Under the pieces are notes generated by a model. The model searched no databases and was not told where the DNA came from. It saw only the letters and a program-made list of their open reading frames with translations. Of a stretch of DNA of 64,000 bases, positions 28,028-38,732 are shown in pieces. Location: assembly GCF_038396785.1 (NCBI RefSeq), contig NZ_CP151087.1:1612001-1676000 (forward strand). Direction: 5' to 3'. Both the position numbers and the translations under genes were made by a program. The stretch is from Sphingobacterium thalpophilum (GTDB lineage Bacteria; Bacteroidota; Bacteroidia; Sphingobacteriales; Sphingobacteriaceae). Position 1 is the stretch's first letter. Each line of letters opens with the position of its first letter.

Positions 28028-30259
28028 TCAATACTGAATCCATACAGGCGGGTCTACGCCAAGTAGATGTTTAACAAAATAGTCCCTCCTTTTTCGTTCA
28101 CCATAATCTCCCCCAGAAGAATGTCCCATCCCAGGAACCATAATAAAATCATGGTTCTTACGCGCTTTGATCAAGGCATCAACCAATTGGAAAGTGGATG
28201 AAGGATCCACATTATCATCCAGTTCTCCAACAATCAACAAAAGATTTCCTTCCAGCTTAGCGGCATTTTCAATATTGGAGCTGGCCGCATATTCAGGCCC
28301 TACAGGCCAGCCCATCCATTGCTCGTTCCACCATATTTTATCCATTCGGTTATCGTGGCAACCACAGGAGGAAACACCAACTTTGTAAAACTCCGGATGG
28401 AATAACAGCGCGCCCGTCGAGCTTTGACCGCCAGCCGACGTTCCATAGATCCCTACTCTACCGATATCCATGTATTTGTATTGTTTCGAAGCGGCCCGCA
28501 TCCAGGCGATCCGATCGGGAAAGCCCGCATCTTTCAGATTTTTCCAACAGCTATCATGAAAAGCCTTTGAACGATTTGACGTCCCCATTCCATCGATCTG
28601 CACCACGATAAAGCCCAATTCCGCCAATTCATACATCCCACTCGGGTTGCTGTAGAATGATTTGGGCACGAAAGAGCTATGCGGCCCCGCGTAAATATAT
28701 TCGATGACAGGATAACTTTTTGCAGGATCAAAATTGGTCGGTCGAATAATAATACCCCAGATATCCGTTGCACCATCCCGTCCCTTGGCTTTAAAGACTT
28801 CTGGAGCACGCCAGCCTACCGCTTCGAGCAAGCTGCTGTTTGTTTTCTCCAGTTCCATGATAAGACGACCATGGTTGTCGCGCAATACTGAAATTGGCGG
28901 CTGATCAACTCGGGAATAGGTATCCACAAACAAGGAATAGTCTTTATTGAAAAAAGCTTGATGATTTGCATTTTCTTCCGTCAGCAGTTTTAAGCCCTTT
29001 CCATCTAAACCGATTGAATAATAATGGATCAAATAGGGATCTTCCTCTGCATTCATACCACTGCCTTCAAAAATGACCGTTCGTTTGTCAGCGTCGACAT
29101 GTACAACTTTCCGAACCACCCAATTTCCCTTTGTGATTTGATTTTTCACTTTTCCAGTAGATCCATCATAAAGATACAGGTGGTTCCATCCGTCACGCTC
29201 AGAAGCCCACACAATTTCCTTTCCATCGGCTAGATCCTCCCGATATTTCTTACCGCTATAATCGATAAAGGTCTTATTTTGTTCTCGGATCAAATAACTG
29301 GACATACCGCTATTGGCATCCATTTGCATGACACCATAGACCTGATGCCCGCGTTTGTTGTATTCAAAGGTAAACGCCCTACTATCATCGCGCCAGGATA
29401 ATTCCGAAAGATAAAATTGATTCGGTATAAGCTCCGCATCAAATACCCACAGCTTGTCTTTTTCGAGATCATATAAAACGGGTAGTTTTTGCGCTAATTC
29501 GTCACCTGGTTTGACATAATCTCGTGTCTGAATCTTTGGCTGTAATTGATCTTTAGGGGAAGATTCAATAAGCGTCAGTTGTCTGATCTCTATTTTTTGT
29601 GTTTTTACTGTAGCCAATTTCCGGCTATCCGGTGCCCATTGAATATCATTGCTATAGTAGTTTGACGTATTACCATCAAACGTAATTTGTCGCGCCTGAT
29701 TTAAGTTTCCCTTCTTTGCTAAGAAAACATTATTGTTGCGGATAAAAGCAACATGTATTTTATCTGGAGATTCAACTTCCCGATAGGTATTTCCTTGTTC
29801 ACGCTGCCCCCAATATCGCGGATTGCGCTCTTTACTTCCACTTGCAGCGCCCTGGCTCAATTGCGCGGAACGGCGGTTCCAGATCCAAAAGTAGCCCGCG
29901 ATATCGAGCGACACTTGATCTTGATCCATCAATTTTATCTGATCATTGGAAATAACGCGATTTTCGACTTTTCGTTCCAGCTTTTCATCCACCAAGGAAA
30001 ATACCTTCGTTAGATCAAACAGCGGTTCTTTTGTTTTTGCCTGGGGATTGACCAAAATGTACTCTTTTCCCTGCGCCGTATTTCGATCATACCAAAACAG
30101 GTCCCCCCGATCATTCCAATAAAACTGCCCCGGTAGATTTTCGATTTTATTGGTCAATTGTTTTTTTAGGTTTTGTGCACGGGTATAATCTACCAAAGTT
30201 CCTTGACCAAACAGAAACTGTGCAGACAACAACAAAACCACTGTACTAAGAAACTTCAT
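28028..30259 (-). CDS. S9-family prolyl peptidase (DPP IV-like), exported
   Basis: A 743-residue exported serine peptidase with a signal peptide ending LFGQG and a beta-propeller followed by an alpha/beta hydrolase. The catalytic Ser is in GIYGTSAGG (near 607), Asp in [10 protein letters not shown] and His in PGMGHSSGG. It lacks a clear YEEEFG motif, so exact exo- or endopeptidase preference is uncertain. It is the last gene of the hydroxyproline operon, its start overlapping the permease stop by 14 bp. It probably frees Pro- or Hyp-containing fragments outside the inner membrane. Confidence 0.92.
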   Translation of the reverse strand: MKFLSTVVLLLSAQFLFGQGTLVDYTRAQNLKKQLTNKIENLPGQFYWNDRGDLFWYDRNTAQGKEYILVNPQAKTKEPLFDLTKVFSLVDEKLERKVENRVISNDQIKLMDQDQVSLDIAGYFWIWNRRSAQLSQGAASGSKERNPRYWGQREQGNTYREVESPDKIHVAFIRNNNVFLAKKGNLNQARQITFDGNTSNYYSNDIQWAPDSRKLATVKTQKIEIRQLTLIESSPKDQLQPKIQTRDYVKPGDELAQKLPVLYDLEKDKLWVFDAELIPNQFYLSELSWRDDSRAFTFEYNKRGHQVYGVMQMDANSGMSSYLIREQNKTFIDYSGKKYREDLADGKEIVWASERDGWNHLYLYDGSTGKVKNQITKGNWVVRKVVHVDADKRTVIFEGSGMNAEEDPYLIHYYSIGLDGKGLKLLTEENANHQAFFNKDYSLFVDTYSRVDQPPISVLRDNHGRLIMELEKTNSSLLEAVGWRAPEVFKAKGRDGATDIWGIIIRPTNFDPAKSYPVIEYIYAGPHSSFVPKSFYSNPSGMYELAELGFIVVQIDGMGTSNRSKAFHDSCWKNLKDAGFPDRIAWMRAASKQYKYMDIGRVGIYGTSAGGQSSTGALLFHPEFYKVGVSSCGCHDNRMDKIWWNEQWMGWPVGPEYAASSNIENAAKLEGNLLLIVGELDDNVDPSSTFQLVDALIKARKNHDFIMVPGMGHSSGGDYGERKRRDYFVKHLLGVDPPVWIQY

Positions 30260-31670
30260 ATTTTCTTCGCTTAGGATTGATTAAATAATAGATCGGGATA
30301 CCCAATAGTGCAATGATAATGCCTGGCCAGGTATAATTTGGTTTAAAAATTACCATCAAGCCGATAAAGGCTAGCCCCATAAGAATATAAAGAATGGGAA
30401 GAAAAGGATATCCAAATGCTTTATAGGGTCTGTTTAAATCTGGACGCGTGATACGGAGGCGAATAATACCGGCAATTGCAAGGACATAAAAGATCACGAC
30501 CACACAGGTAATCATATCCAATAAGTCACCATATTTTCCGCTCAAACACCATATTGACGCAGCAAGACACTGTATCCAGAGGGCCCAGGCGGGTACCGCA
30601 TGTGCATTCAGCTTGCCTGCCCTTTTAAAAAACAAACCATCTTTAGCCATGGAATAATACACCCTCGCACCGGCCAGGATAATTCCATTATTGCAACCGA
30701 AGGTACTAATCATGATCATAATGGCTATAATCGTGATCCCAAAAGGGCCGAATACTTCTTGTGCCACACTCATCGCTACCCGATCCTTTGGTGCGTTGAC
30801 CATAGCTTCCAAAGGCAATATGCACGTATACATTAAATTGGTCAACAGATAGATGACGGTGACCAGCAAAGTCCCCAATGCCAGACTCAATCCGATATTG
30901 CGTTGCGGATTCTTAATTTCGCCCGCTACAGCTGAGGATGAGTGCCAAGAATCGCTACTGAAGAGGGCTCCGACCATAGCCGCAGAAAAAGCACCCATTG
31001 CTGAAAACCCATCATAAGATGTGTAGGTTCCATCCACATTTAAGCGGCGCATGGACCAAAGCGAAATATTGTCCCAGTTCAAAGCCCAAACTTCATGTTT
31101 CAAAGCCAGGAAGCCAAAGAGCAACAAAAGCAACAGGCTCCCAATTTTGATCAATGTAATGGATGTCTGCACACGCTTTCCGCTATTTACACCCCTTGAA
31201 TTAATGTAGGTTAATACCATAATGACCGCAATGGCCAGCACCTGTGCTGCCGAGACGCGGTAATCTGACCATTCAAGCAGATAGACATCTTCGTCCATAA
31301 AGGGGAAAAGGTAGGCAGTGAATTTAGCGAACGCAACGCCGACGGCGGCGATTGTCGCGGTTTGTATCACAGCAAAAAATGTCCAGCCAAATACAAAACT
31401 CAATACGGGACCATAAGCCTCCCGAAGATAAATATATTGGCCACCGGCCTTGGGAAACATCGCGCTGAGTTCACCATAACTCAATGCTGCTGTTAAAGTC
31501 ATAAATCCACAGATTAGCCAGACAACCATCATCCAACCCGCAGAACCGGTATTTCGTGCGATATCTGCAGAAACGATGAAAATTCCAGAACCAATCATAC
31601 TTCCAACAACAAGCATCGTTGCATCGAGCAATCCCAGCGACTTTTGAAAAGTTTGTTTTGACTCACTCAT
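30246..31670 (-). CDS. APC-superfamily amino-acid permease
   Basis: About 12 membrane segments in 474 residues. The first helices have the APC signature [18 protein letters not shown] and [17 protein letters not shown]. An APC carrier exchanges or symports amino acids across the inner membrane. ATG at 31670 is preferred over GTG at 31676. It lies between DUF885 and S9 peptidase genes and overlaps the latter. Since the same operon encodes hydroxyproline breakdown, it is a candidate hydroxyproline/proline importer; substrate is inferred from context only. Confidence 0.92.
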   Translation of the reverse strand: MSESKQTFQKSLGLLDATMLVVGSMIGSGIFIVSADIARNTGSAGWMMVVWLICGFMTLTAALSYGELSAMFPKAGGQYIYLREAYGPVLSFVFGWTFFAVIQTATIAAVGVAFAKFTAYLFPFMDEDVYLLEWSDYRVSAAQVLAIAVIMVLTYINSRGVNSGKRVQTSITLIKIGSLLLLLLFGFLALKHEVWALNWDNISLWSMRRLNVDGTYTSYDGFSAMGAFSAAMVGALFSSDSWHSSSAVAGEIKNPQRNIGLSLALGTLLVTVIYLLTNLMYTCILPLEAMVNAPKDRVAMSVAQEVFGPFGITIIAIMIMISTFGCNNGIILAGARVYYSMAKDGLFFKRAGKLNAHAVPAWALWIQCLAASIWCLSGKYGDLLDMITCVVVIFYVLAIAGIIRLRITRPDLNRPYKAFGYPFLPILYILMGLAFIGLMVIFKPNYTWPGIIIALLGIPIYYLINPKRRKYEVS

Positions 31671-31676
31671 AAACAC

Positions 31677-33449
31677 CTAGTTGTTAAAATGATAGAATTT
31701 CCAATTTGTCTCATGGTCTGGTTTTAATTGCTCGCCTTTGATAATCGCTCTTAGCATTTCCATGGGCAGGTAATTTTCTTTAATCACACGATCATGAAAA
31801 TCAGCAAATGACATTTTACCCTGATCCACCACCTCCTCTTTGATCCGCATCAGTTGTAATCCGCCGACCAGATAAGCCAACTGGTATAAGGGATCATATG
31901 AACCTTCAAAAGACCTCTTTACTTCACCATGGGCATTAGCAGACTCAAATCCCACCCTGTTTACCAAGTAATCTATGCATTGCTGCGGCGTCCATTCACC
32001 CAAATGAAATTTAATACTAAAGGTTATTCGCGCACAGCGGTGCATACGCCAAAATAACATTCCTATACGCTCTTCGGGAGTTTTGGCAAATCCTTTACTA
32101 TACAATAATAATTCCCAATAAAGTGTCCATCCTTCTGTCCAAAAGGGTGTATTAAACGCTTCCTCGCGATAAGGCTTGTAGCGCCTATTCATAAAATATT
32201 GCAAATGATGACCGGGGACCAATTCATGCTGCACAGTACCGCGGGAGAAATAAGGATTATTACCACGCATACTCATCAATTTTGCCTGTTGATCCATCGT
32301 GTTGGTTGGATATGATATACTAATTTCCCGACCACCCGTAAAAAAAGGGTTGACACGCTGACGTTCTGGGGTCATCATGATCATTCCCCAAGTTTCATCT
32401 GCCAGTTCAGGAATATCCATGAGTTTATTTTTTTGAATAAACTGCTGTGCATCGTTATACAATTTCAGGATGAGTTCCGGCTGTTTCCCAATGGGAACGT
32501 AGGAGTTTTTAACCTGCTCCTGTGCTGCCCGCCAGTCGTCGCCAAACCCCATTTCACGACTCGCTTTCAATAACTCTGCTTCACACCATTTAAACTCTTG
32601 ATCAGCCAATTTTAGCAGATCGGCAGCTGTATAACTGATCATTTCAGCTTTGAGTCTTCGGTTTATTTCTTTTTCGCCAATGGGTACACCCGCAATCTGG
32701 CTACCATCATCAAAAACTTTCCGGTCGCTTTTTGCGGCTAATTTCTCCTTATAATCCGACAATTTACTTTTCACCTCTTGAAATATGGCGGGTACCCACC
32801 AGGTAAATTCAGGGTCGTACCCATTATAGAAATCGAAGGTGCTTGTTATCCTTAAATCCAAAGAATTTAATAGGCCAACCAAAAAGTTCACATCTGCATC
32901 AGGAATATTGGTCTTTTCTTGCAAAGCGGTTATCGATCGATCGATTTCATCGACAACCCGCGTCAGCTCTTTCGCGACATCTTCTCCCGCCAAACGTTTT
33001 CCTCGACGACGTTCCTTTTCGAGTTTAAATATTCGTTGTGCAAAAGGTAAATACAGGGATAACCTGTTGTAATTCGACTCATGTTCTTTCAGTGCAAGGA
33101 GATCACTTTTTAGTTTGCGCTTCAGTAAGATAAAATCCACCTGCCCAGATGTTTCAAGTTCTTCATAGGGAAATTTGTCCAATTTGTTCAAATATTCGTT
33201 ATCCAAACGTTGAAGACGTGCCAGCTGTTCGGGCGATGCTGCAGCCTGTTGATTGCCCCAGCCTTTGGGCATCGGACCATAGAAATAGTTGATTGCCTCA
33301 ACATCGTGCCCGTATTGCACGATATAAGGTTCTAAAGGAGTTGTATGGTCGTATAATTTCATCTTTTGTGCATGTGTGGATACCGGGAATAGAAAGAGTA
33401 GTCCATAAAACAATGTTTTGGGGGCTTTAAAAGAAAAAGAACGATTCAT
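31677..33449 (-). CDS. DUF885-family putative metallohydrolase, exported
   Basis: A 590-residue protein with signal peptide (ending THAQ). The hallmark HELVPGHHLQYFM is a zinc-site-like HExxPGHH motif, followed by FWTEGWTLYWE, whose Glu could be the third ligand. The family resembles M32-like metallopeptidases, but substrate knowledge is sparse. It sits 31 bp after the D-amino-acid dehydrogenase gene and just before the permease. Within a proline/hydroxyproline peptide operon a carboxypeptidase or dipeptidase role is plausible but unproven. Confidence 0.88.
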   Translation of the reverse strand: MNRSFSFKAPKTLFYGLLFLFPVSTHAQKMKLYDHTTPLEPYIVQYGHDVEAINYFYGPMPKGWGNQQAAASPEQLARLQRLDNEYLNKLDKFPYEELETSGQVDFILLKRKLKSDLLALKEHESNYNRLSLYLPFAQRIFKLEKERRRGKRLAGEDVAKELTRVVDEIDRSITALQEKTNIPDADVNFLVGLLNSLDLRITSTFDFYNGYDPEFTWWVPAIFQEVKSKLSDYKEKLAAKSDRKVFDDGSQIAGVPIGEKEINRRLKAEMISYTAADLLKLADQEFKWCEAELLKASREMGFGDDWRAAQEQVKNSYVPIGKQPELILKLYNDAQQFIQKNKLMDIPELADETWGMIMMTPERQRVNPFFTGGREISISYPTNTMDQQAKLMSMRGNNPYFSRGTVQHELVPGHHLQYFMNRRYKPYREEAFNTPFWTEGWTLYWELLLYSKGFAKTPEERIGMLFWRMHRCARITFSIKFHLGEWTPQQCIDYLVNRVGFESANAHGEVKRSFEGSYDPLYQLAYLVGGLQLMRIKEEVVDQGKMSFADFHDRVIKENYLPMEMLRAIIKGEQLKPDHETNWKFYHFNN

Positions 33450-33480
33450 AATTTAGGTGTTGGTTTATATCATAATTTTA

Positions 33481-34743
33481 TCAGTCGAAACGATCCGGCC
33501 TAAAACCAGCGATTTCAGACTCTATTTTCTGTCCTGCCAATAAATCTGCAACAACTTTCCCATAAGCTGGGCCCAGGCTCAAGCCCATCATCCCACCGCC
33601 ACCGGCAACAATAGCATTATCAAATTTTTTCAAGCGTCCCAGATAAGGCAATCCATCAGGTGAGCAGGGTCTGTAACCATACCATATTTTTTCGCTTGGG
33701 TAATCGACCTTCAATTCTGGATAATATTTAGGAATAGATTCTACAATTCCACGGACGCGGTTTTCATAAATCCGGTCATTTGCAGGTCCCAGTTCCATCG
33801 TACCACTAAATCTGATCTGGCCATTCATGGGGGTTACAGCAACACGAGCCTCCAGTAATAATGCCGCATGATTCAAGGTCTGCTCGCCCTGAGGCTGATA
33901 CATAAAAGAATATCCTTTTCCAGGCATAAGCGGTGTATTTAAATGCAACTTTGAAGTCAGCTGCGGCAAATAAGCACCACCAGTCAAGACAAAAGCGTCC
34001 GCCTGAAAACTTCCCTTATTGCTAATCGCCTCTTTCACCCTATTTCCGGCCGTCATAAATTTATGGACTTCAGTTTCTTCGAAAAAAGCAACACCTGCGG
34101 CTTTCAGGTATTGAATCAATTGCTGCATTAACTTGGGTGGATATAGTTTTCCATCGCAGCGATAAAGTATAGCACCCAATACATCTAGCTTCAGATTAGG
34201 TTCCAGTTCTTGAACGGTATTTCCTTCGAGGATATCGACATCGAGTCCGAGGTCCTGTGCACGATGCGCCAGCTCAATCTCCTCATGTTGCATTTCTTTC
34301 GATTTATACATCATCAGGATACCATTCTGCTTCAGTTCAAAATCAAAATTATCTTCTTGGGCCAGTTCGTCATACAAGCGGCTGCTATAGAGATTCAGGT
34401 CACGTATGGCGGAAGCATGTTGCTCCACATGCGTGCGGTTGGCATGTTTTAGGAATTTCAGACCCCAATTGATCAACCGCGGATTGAGCGAAGGCCGTAC
34501 ATAAAAGGGGCTTTTACTATTGAACATCCATTTTATTCCTTGCGCGACTATCCCGGGGGCTGCCAAGGGCGTAAAATGACTTGGGACGATCATGCCGGCA
34601 TTGCCATAAGAACAATTATTGTCCAAAGTATTTTTTTCCAGGATTTTCACATCCCAACCATCTCTCACCAGGTAATAGGCCGAAGCAAGCCCAGCAATTC
34701 CAGCACCTATTACAACAACTGTACCTCTATTATTTTCTTTCAC
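33481..34743 (-). CDS. FAD-dependent D-amino-acid dehydrogenase, likely D-hydroxyproline dehydrogenase
   Basis: A 420-residue DadA-type flavoenzyme. The N-terminal dinucleotide fold is VVVIGAGIAGLASAYYL with Glu at the strand end (ILEKN), and CSYGNAGMIVPS and WYGYRPCSPDGLPYLG are DAO family blocks. It should oxidise cis-4-hydroxy-D-proline to pyrroline-4-hydroxy-2-carboxylate, passing electrons to the respiratory chain. That substrate is inferred from position: the epimerase gene lies 23 bp upstream and the deaminase and dehydrogenase genes are in the same operon. General D-amino acid activity is the alternative. Confidence 0.88.
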   Translation of the reverse strand: MKENNRGTVVVIGAGIAGLASAYYLVRDGWDVKILEKNTLDNNCSYGNAGMIVPSHFTPLAAPGIVAQGIKWMFNSKSPFYVRPSLNPRLINWGLKFLKHANRTHVEQHASAIRDLNLYSSRLYDELAQEDNFDFELKQNGILMMYKSKEMQHEEIELAHRAQDLGLDVDILEGNTVQELEPNLKLDVLGAILYRCDGKLYPPKLMQQLIQYLKAAGVAFFEETEVHKFMTAGNRVKEAISNKGSFQADAFVLTGGAYLPQLTSKLHLNTPLMPGKGYSFMYQPQGEQTLNHAALLLEARVAVTPMNGQIRFSGTMELGPANDRIYENRVRGIVESIPKYYPELKVDYPSEKIWYGYRPCSPDGLPYLGRLKKFDNAIVAGGGGMMGLSLGPAYGKVVADLLAGQKIESEIAGFRPDRFD

Positions 34744-34766
34744 GTTGCTCTTATCTTATTAATGTA

Positions 34767-35765
34767 TTAAATCACCTGAAAACCGCCAAAATAAGGATCT
34801 TCATCATCCAAAAAAATGGTATTATATCCTGTTATCCGTGCCCAGCCTTCGATGGACGGCACAATAGCAGGCTTACCATCCACGGTTGTTTCCGCTTCAA
34901 TTTTGCCGGTAAATTGTGACCCAATATAACTTTCATGTATAAATTCCGTTCCTTTTTTAAGCTTCCCTTTCGCGTACCACTGTGCCATACGCGCCGAAGT
35001 ACCTGTACCACAAGGAGAACGATCCAAGGCATTATCGCCAACCAGTACGGCGTTGCGTCCGGACGAGTTGGGAAGCGTTGGATTACCTGTCCATTGGATA
35101 TGTGTCAACCCATGAATATTCGCATCTTCGGGATGAACAAAAGCATATTTTTCGTTGAGCAGTTGACGAATTATTTTCCCATAATGGATCAATTGGCTCG
35201 CAGAATAAGAACTGATATCGTCAAAATTAGCCTGGGGATCAATAATACCATAGAAATTGCCACCGTAGGCAACATCTACGCTGATAATTCCTAAATCTGG
35301 ACAGTCTACCGTTAGCCCTTCAGCATATAAAAAAGACTTGACGTTAGTAAGCTTTACGCTTTTCACCTTAGGACCCTCTTGAACATAATCGATATGTACA
35401 AGTCCTGCCGGAGTTTCCAACCTTAATTTTCCGGGAATTTTAGGTTGAACGAGTCCCTCCTCGATGGCAATCGTTACGGTACCGATCGTTCCGTGTCCGC
35501 ACATAGGCAGACAACCACTGGTCTCAATATAAAGAACGCCGATATCGTTTTGCGGATCAAATGGTGGATAAAGCATACTTCCACTCATCATGTCATGTCC
35601 CCTTGGTTCAAACATCAATCCTTTGCGAATCCAGTCGTACTCACGTATAAAATGCAATCTGCGCTCCATCATGGAATTACCCGCTAGCAATGGGGTTCCC
35701 CCTGCAACCAATCGTACGGGACAACCACAGGTATGCGAATCAATACAAAAAAAAGTCTTCTTCAT
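34767..35765 (-). CDS. 4-hydroxyproline 2-epimerase
   Basis: A cytosolic epimerase interconverting trans-4-hydroxy-L-proline and cis-4-hydroxy-D-proline. The 332-residue protein of the proline racemase superfamily has both catalytic cysteines, Cys89 in PMCGHGTIG and Cys252 in SPCGTGTSA. The pair separates epimerases/racemases from the trans-3-hydroxyproline dehydratase, where the first is Ser or Thr. Epimerase rather than proline racemase is favoured by the DAO, deaminase and semialdehyde dehydrogenase genes around it. It starts 38 bp after the aldehyde dehydrogenase gene. Confidence 0.93.
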   Translation of the reverse strand: MKKTFFCIDSHTCGCPVRLVAGGTPLLAGNSMMERRLHFIREYDWIRKGLMFEPRGHDMMSGSMLYPPFDPQNDIGVLYIETSGCLPMCGHGTIGTVTIAIEEGLVQPKIPGKLRLETPAGLVHIDYVQEGPKVKSVKLTNVKSFLYAEGLTVDCPDLGIISVDVAYGGNFYGIIDPQANFDDISSYSASQLIHYGKIIRQLLNEKYAFVHPEDANIHGLTHIQWTGNPTLPNSSGRNAVLVGDNALDRSPCGTGTSARMAQWYAKGKLKKGTEFIHESYIGSQFTGKIEAETTVDGKPAIVPSIEGWARITGYNTIFLDDEDPYFGGFQVI

Positions 35766-35803
35766 TTCTGAGTCCTTGTTGTTTATATGGTCATTTATCT
35801 ATA

Positions 35804-37261
35804 TTATGCTTTCGTCCATTGTTGATTGACCAGACGATCAATTTGTAATGGGTTTCCGTCTTGTAGCTCTTTAGGTAAAAACTCATTCGGCCAATTCTGG
35901 AAGCTAAAAGGTCGGACGAACCGTTTTACCGCATCTGGCCCTACTGAAGTAAAACGAGCATCTGTGGTTGCTGGATAAGGTCCGCCATGCTGCATGGCAT
36001 ACTGAACCTCTACGCCTGTTGGCATACCTTGGAACAGCAGTCTTCCGCATTTGTCCTGAGCCATTGCAAAAAGAGCCGGGCATTCATGTATGTCCTGCGC
36101 CGTGGCAGCGAAAGTCAGGGTAATCTGCCCATCAAGCTGTTGCATGACAAGATTCATCTCATTTTGGTCGTTACAGGATACAATCAGCCCAAAAGGTCCA
36201 AAAACCTCTTCCAGCAAGTTGGGATTGTTTAATACCTGACTGGCTTCAGTTTCGACAAGTACAGCCCGGGCAAAATCATGTGGTGTATTACCTTCGCCTT
36301 CCCCCAATACGCTGATCCCTTCCGATTGAACCATTTCGCCTTTTAGGCGATTGTAGCTATCCAGAATACACGAATGTAACATTTTCCCTGTAGCAGCAGA
36401 TTTTAGTTCGCTCTTTAGGGCCAGTTTGAGCCGATCGAACGGTTCGCCCGCCAAGCCTACCAATACACCCGGATTAGTACAAAACTGCCCTACACCGAGG
36501 AGTAATGATCCAATATACTGCTTTGCAAATGCTTCCAGATGATTAGCGAGGTAGTCTTGCAAAATAAAAACCGGATTTACGCTTCCCATTTCAGCAAATA
36601 CCGGAATAGGTTCAGGTCTAGACTGCCCTAAATCAAACAAGGCTTTTCCGCCACGAAATGAACCTGTGAATGCCACAGCCTTTACCTGTTTATGGCTAAC
36701 CAACTGTTGCCCAACAGCAAATGAATCTGACAGCACATGATTAAAAACACCAGTCGGAACGCCCTGTTTTGAAACCGCACGATCAATGGCGTCAGCCATT
36801 AATTGGGAAGTTTTAAGATGCGCAGGATGAGCCTTTACGATGACTGAACAGCCGGCACCAATGGCACTTGCAGTATCTCCGCCAGCAGTTGAAAAGGCGA
36901 AAGGAAAATTACTCGCGCCAAAGACGACCACTGGACCAAGTCCTTTATTATATTTCCTTAAATCAAATTGGCCATTTGGATCCCGATCTATCCGAGCTTC
37001 ACTGTATAAACCAGTACGAACGGCATCGGCATATCGACGCCATTGATTGACTGTTCTCGCCTTTTCACCCTGCAGTCTTCCCAAAGGTAGTGCCGTTTCC
37101 AGATGAGCCGTTTCAATCAATATTTCGCCCAATTCCTCAATTTCAGCGGCAATGGCATACATCAATTCCGCTCGTTCGATGACATCCGTTTGTTGAAGAA
37201 ACTGAAATCCAGCCTCCGCCTGTTTTACGACGTAATCAATCTCATTTTCGTTTCTATCCAT
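35804..37261 (-). CDS. 2,5-dioxovalerate (alpha-ketoglutaric semialdehyde) dehydrogenase
   Basis: An aldehyde dehydrogenase of 485 residues that should oxidise 2-oxoglutarate semialdehyde to 2-oxoglutarate with NAD(P)+. The catalytic Cys is in GQFCTNPG and the base Glu in FAEMGSVNP, both in the pattern of ketoglutaric semialdehyde dehydrogenases (FGASNFPFAFSTAGGD is also typical). The open frame continues to a TTG at 37294, but ATG at 37261 (MDRNENEID) is the likelier start. It is second in the operon and supplies the last step of hydroxyproline catabolism. Confidence 0.93.
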   Translation of the reverse strand: MDRNENEIDYVVKQAEAGFQFLQQTDVIERAELMYAIAAEIEELGEILIETAHLETALPLGRLQGEKARTVNQWRRYADAVRTGLYSEARIDRDPNGQFDLRKYNKGLGPVVVFGASNFPFAFSTAGGDTASAIGAGCSVIVKAHPAHLKTSQLMADAIDRAVSKQGVPTGVFNHVLSDSFAVGQQLVSHKQVKAVAFTGSFRGGKALFDLGQSRPEPIPVFAEMGSVNPVFILQDYLANHLEAFAKQYIGSLLLGVGQFCTNPGVLVGLAGEPFDRLKLALKSELKSAATGKMLHSCILDSYNRLKGEMVQSEGISVLGEGEGNTPHDFARAVLVETEASQVLNNPNLLEEVFGPFGLIVSCNDQNEMNLVMQQLDGQITLTFAATAQDIHECPALFAMAQDKCGRLLFQGMPTGVEVQYAMQHGGPYPATTDARFTSVGPDAVKRFVRPFSFQNWPNEFLPKELQDGNPLQIDRLVNQQWTKA

Positions 37262-37430
37262 TCCTTTTGTTTTTATGGTAACTAGTATCTTCAAAAATCA
37301 ATAAAAACCTTCCCTATATTTTCATTCCTTGCGGTTACTCAATATAATAAGAAGGTCCTTTTCGCGCATTTTTACTTGGTTCTAAAAAGAAAATTTCCTG
37401 AACTCTCATCCAGAGAGTTCAGAAGCATTC

Positions 37431-38330
37431 CTATAATTGTGGTCTCGTTGCGATTGAATCTGCAATAATTTTTTTCACACGTTGTTCTTCCTCACCGATC
37501 AACGGTAATCTCGGCGCGCGTGTATAAGGTGTTGAAATTCCTTCAGCTGTAGCGGCCAATTTAATGTATTGGACCAATTTAGGATGAATATCCAATTCCA
37601 ACAAAGGCATAAACCAACGGTATATTTCTACCGCTTTTTTATATTCACCAGCTTTCACAAGATCATACATAACCACTGTTTCTCTTGGGAATGCGTCCAC
37701 CAATCCAGCGACTAACCCATCAGCCCCTAACATTAAAGACTCGAGCCCCAAGGTATCTACACCGGCCATAATTTTTAATCGATCACCAAAACGATTTTTC
37801 AAACGCGTGATATTGGTTAAATCTCGTGTAGATTCTTTCACTGCCTGGATATTTGGTTCCAACAATAGTTCTTCAAACATATCCAACGATACATAAGTAC
37901 TATAGTCAACTGGGTTATTATAGATTAAAATTGGCAGTTTGGTACTTTGTGCAACAGCACGAAAATAAGCGACAGCTTCTCTATCATCGGCTCTATAGCG
38001 CATTGGTGGCAATAACATCAAACCATCGGCTCCCAATTCCTCACTGGTCTGCGCCACTTTGATCGCAGCAGCAGTTGTATTTTCTGCAATATTTAGCAAT
38101 ACGGGTACACGACCACCAACAAGTTTCAACGCATAGGTCAATAAATCATACTTTTCTTCTGTAGTCAAAACACTTGCTTCCCCCAATGATCCAGCGATAA
38201 TCAAACCGTGAACACCTCCATCCAATTGTGCTTCAATGTTTTTACCAAACATATCAAAATCCAAATTTCCATTTTCATCAAATGGTGATAACATTGCAGG
38301 ATATATTCCTTCCCATTTAAATTGTGCCAT
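37431..38330 (-). CDS. DapA-family lyase, likely pyrroline-4-hydroxy-2-carboxylate deaminase
   Basis: A 299-residue TIM-barrel of the dihydrodipicolinate synthase family with Schiff-base Lys165 (QAVKEST) and Tyr137 (LIYNNPVDY). The usual GTTGE loop is GSLGE, so it is not a standard DapA. In hydroxyproline pathways such a protein removes water and ammonia from pyrroline-4-hydroxy-2-carboxylate to give 2-oxoglutarate semialdehyde. As first gene of an operon that also has the epimerase, oxidase and semialdehyde dehydrogenase, that role fits well. Another keto-acid aldolase role is the alternative. Confidence 0.9.
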   Translation of the reverse strand: MAQFKWEGIYPAMLSPFDENGNLDFDMFGKNIEAQLDGGVHGLIIAGSLGEASVLTTEEKYDLLTYALKLVGGRVPVLLNIAENTTAAAIKVAQTSEELGADGLMLLPPMRYRADDREAVAYFRAVAQSTKLPILIYNNPVDYSTYVSLDMFEELLLEPNIQAVKESTRDLTNITRLKNRFGDRLKIMAGVDTLGLESLMLGADGLVAGLVDAFPRETVVMYDLVKAGEYKKAVEIYRWFMPLLELDIHPKLVQYIKLAATAEGISTPYTRAPRLPLIGEEEQRVKKIIADSIATRPQL

Positions 38331-38358
38331 AGCGTATTATTTTAATATTTCTTTATCA

Positions 38359-38366
38359 CAAATCTA
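38359..38366 (-). promoter_or_regulatory. Candidate -7 box of the hydroxyproline operon
   Basis: The minus strand reads TAGATTTG (consensus TAnnTTTG), 29 bp before the first ATG. No -33 TTTG is seen at 20 bp, as expected if an AraC-type activator is required. The rest of 38331-38670 holds no gene. Confidence 0.5.
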
Positions 38367-38670
38367 TCTGGAATAGTACGTTCAGTCTTCTTATGAATTA
38401 ATCAACACTGACCTAATATTGACCTTTTCTCGTAAATACAACTCACGAGGATTCAAAAGAATGTTTTTTCTAATTTTAAATACAGCTTTATAAATTATCT
38501 CGGCAAAACTTCAACGAAGTGCTTTTTATGTTGAGGCTTAATTTAAGGAACTTAAATGTAAATTCAACATTTATAACAAGATTTACACAAAATAGCATGT
38601 AAACGATATATCGCTATTCGCTTCAACTTTGGATCGCTATTACGAAACGTACAGCTGCATGTTAAAAATA

Positions 38671-38704
38671 ACAAAGGTTGCACTGTCGGACAGGCAACCT
38701 TTGT
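38671..38704 (-). terminator. Terminator of the metal-efflux operon
   Basis: ACAAAGGTTGC pairs perfectly with GCAACCTTTGT around a 12-nt loop that can fold further (TGTC with GACA). Leftward reading gives a T-rich tail. It lies 29 bp past the RND gene stop. Confidence 0.85.
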
Positions 38705-38732
38705 ATCGTATATAATAATTAAAAATGGGTAA

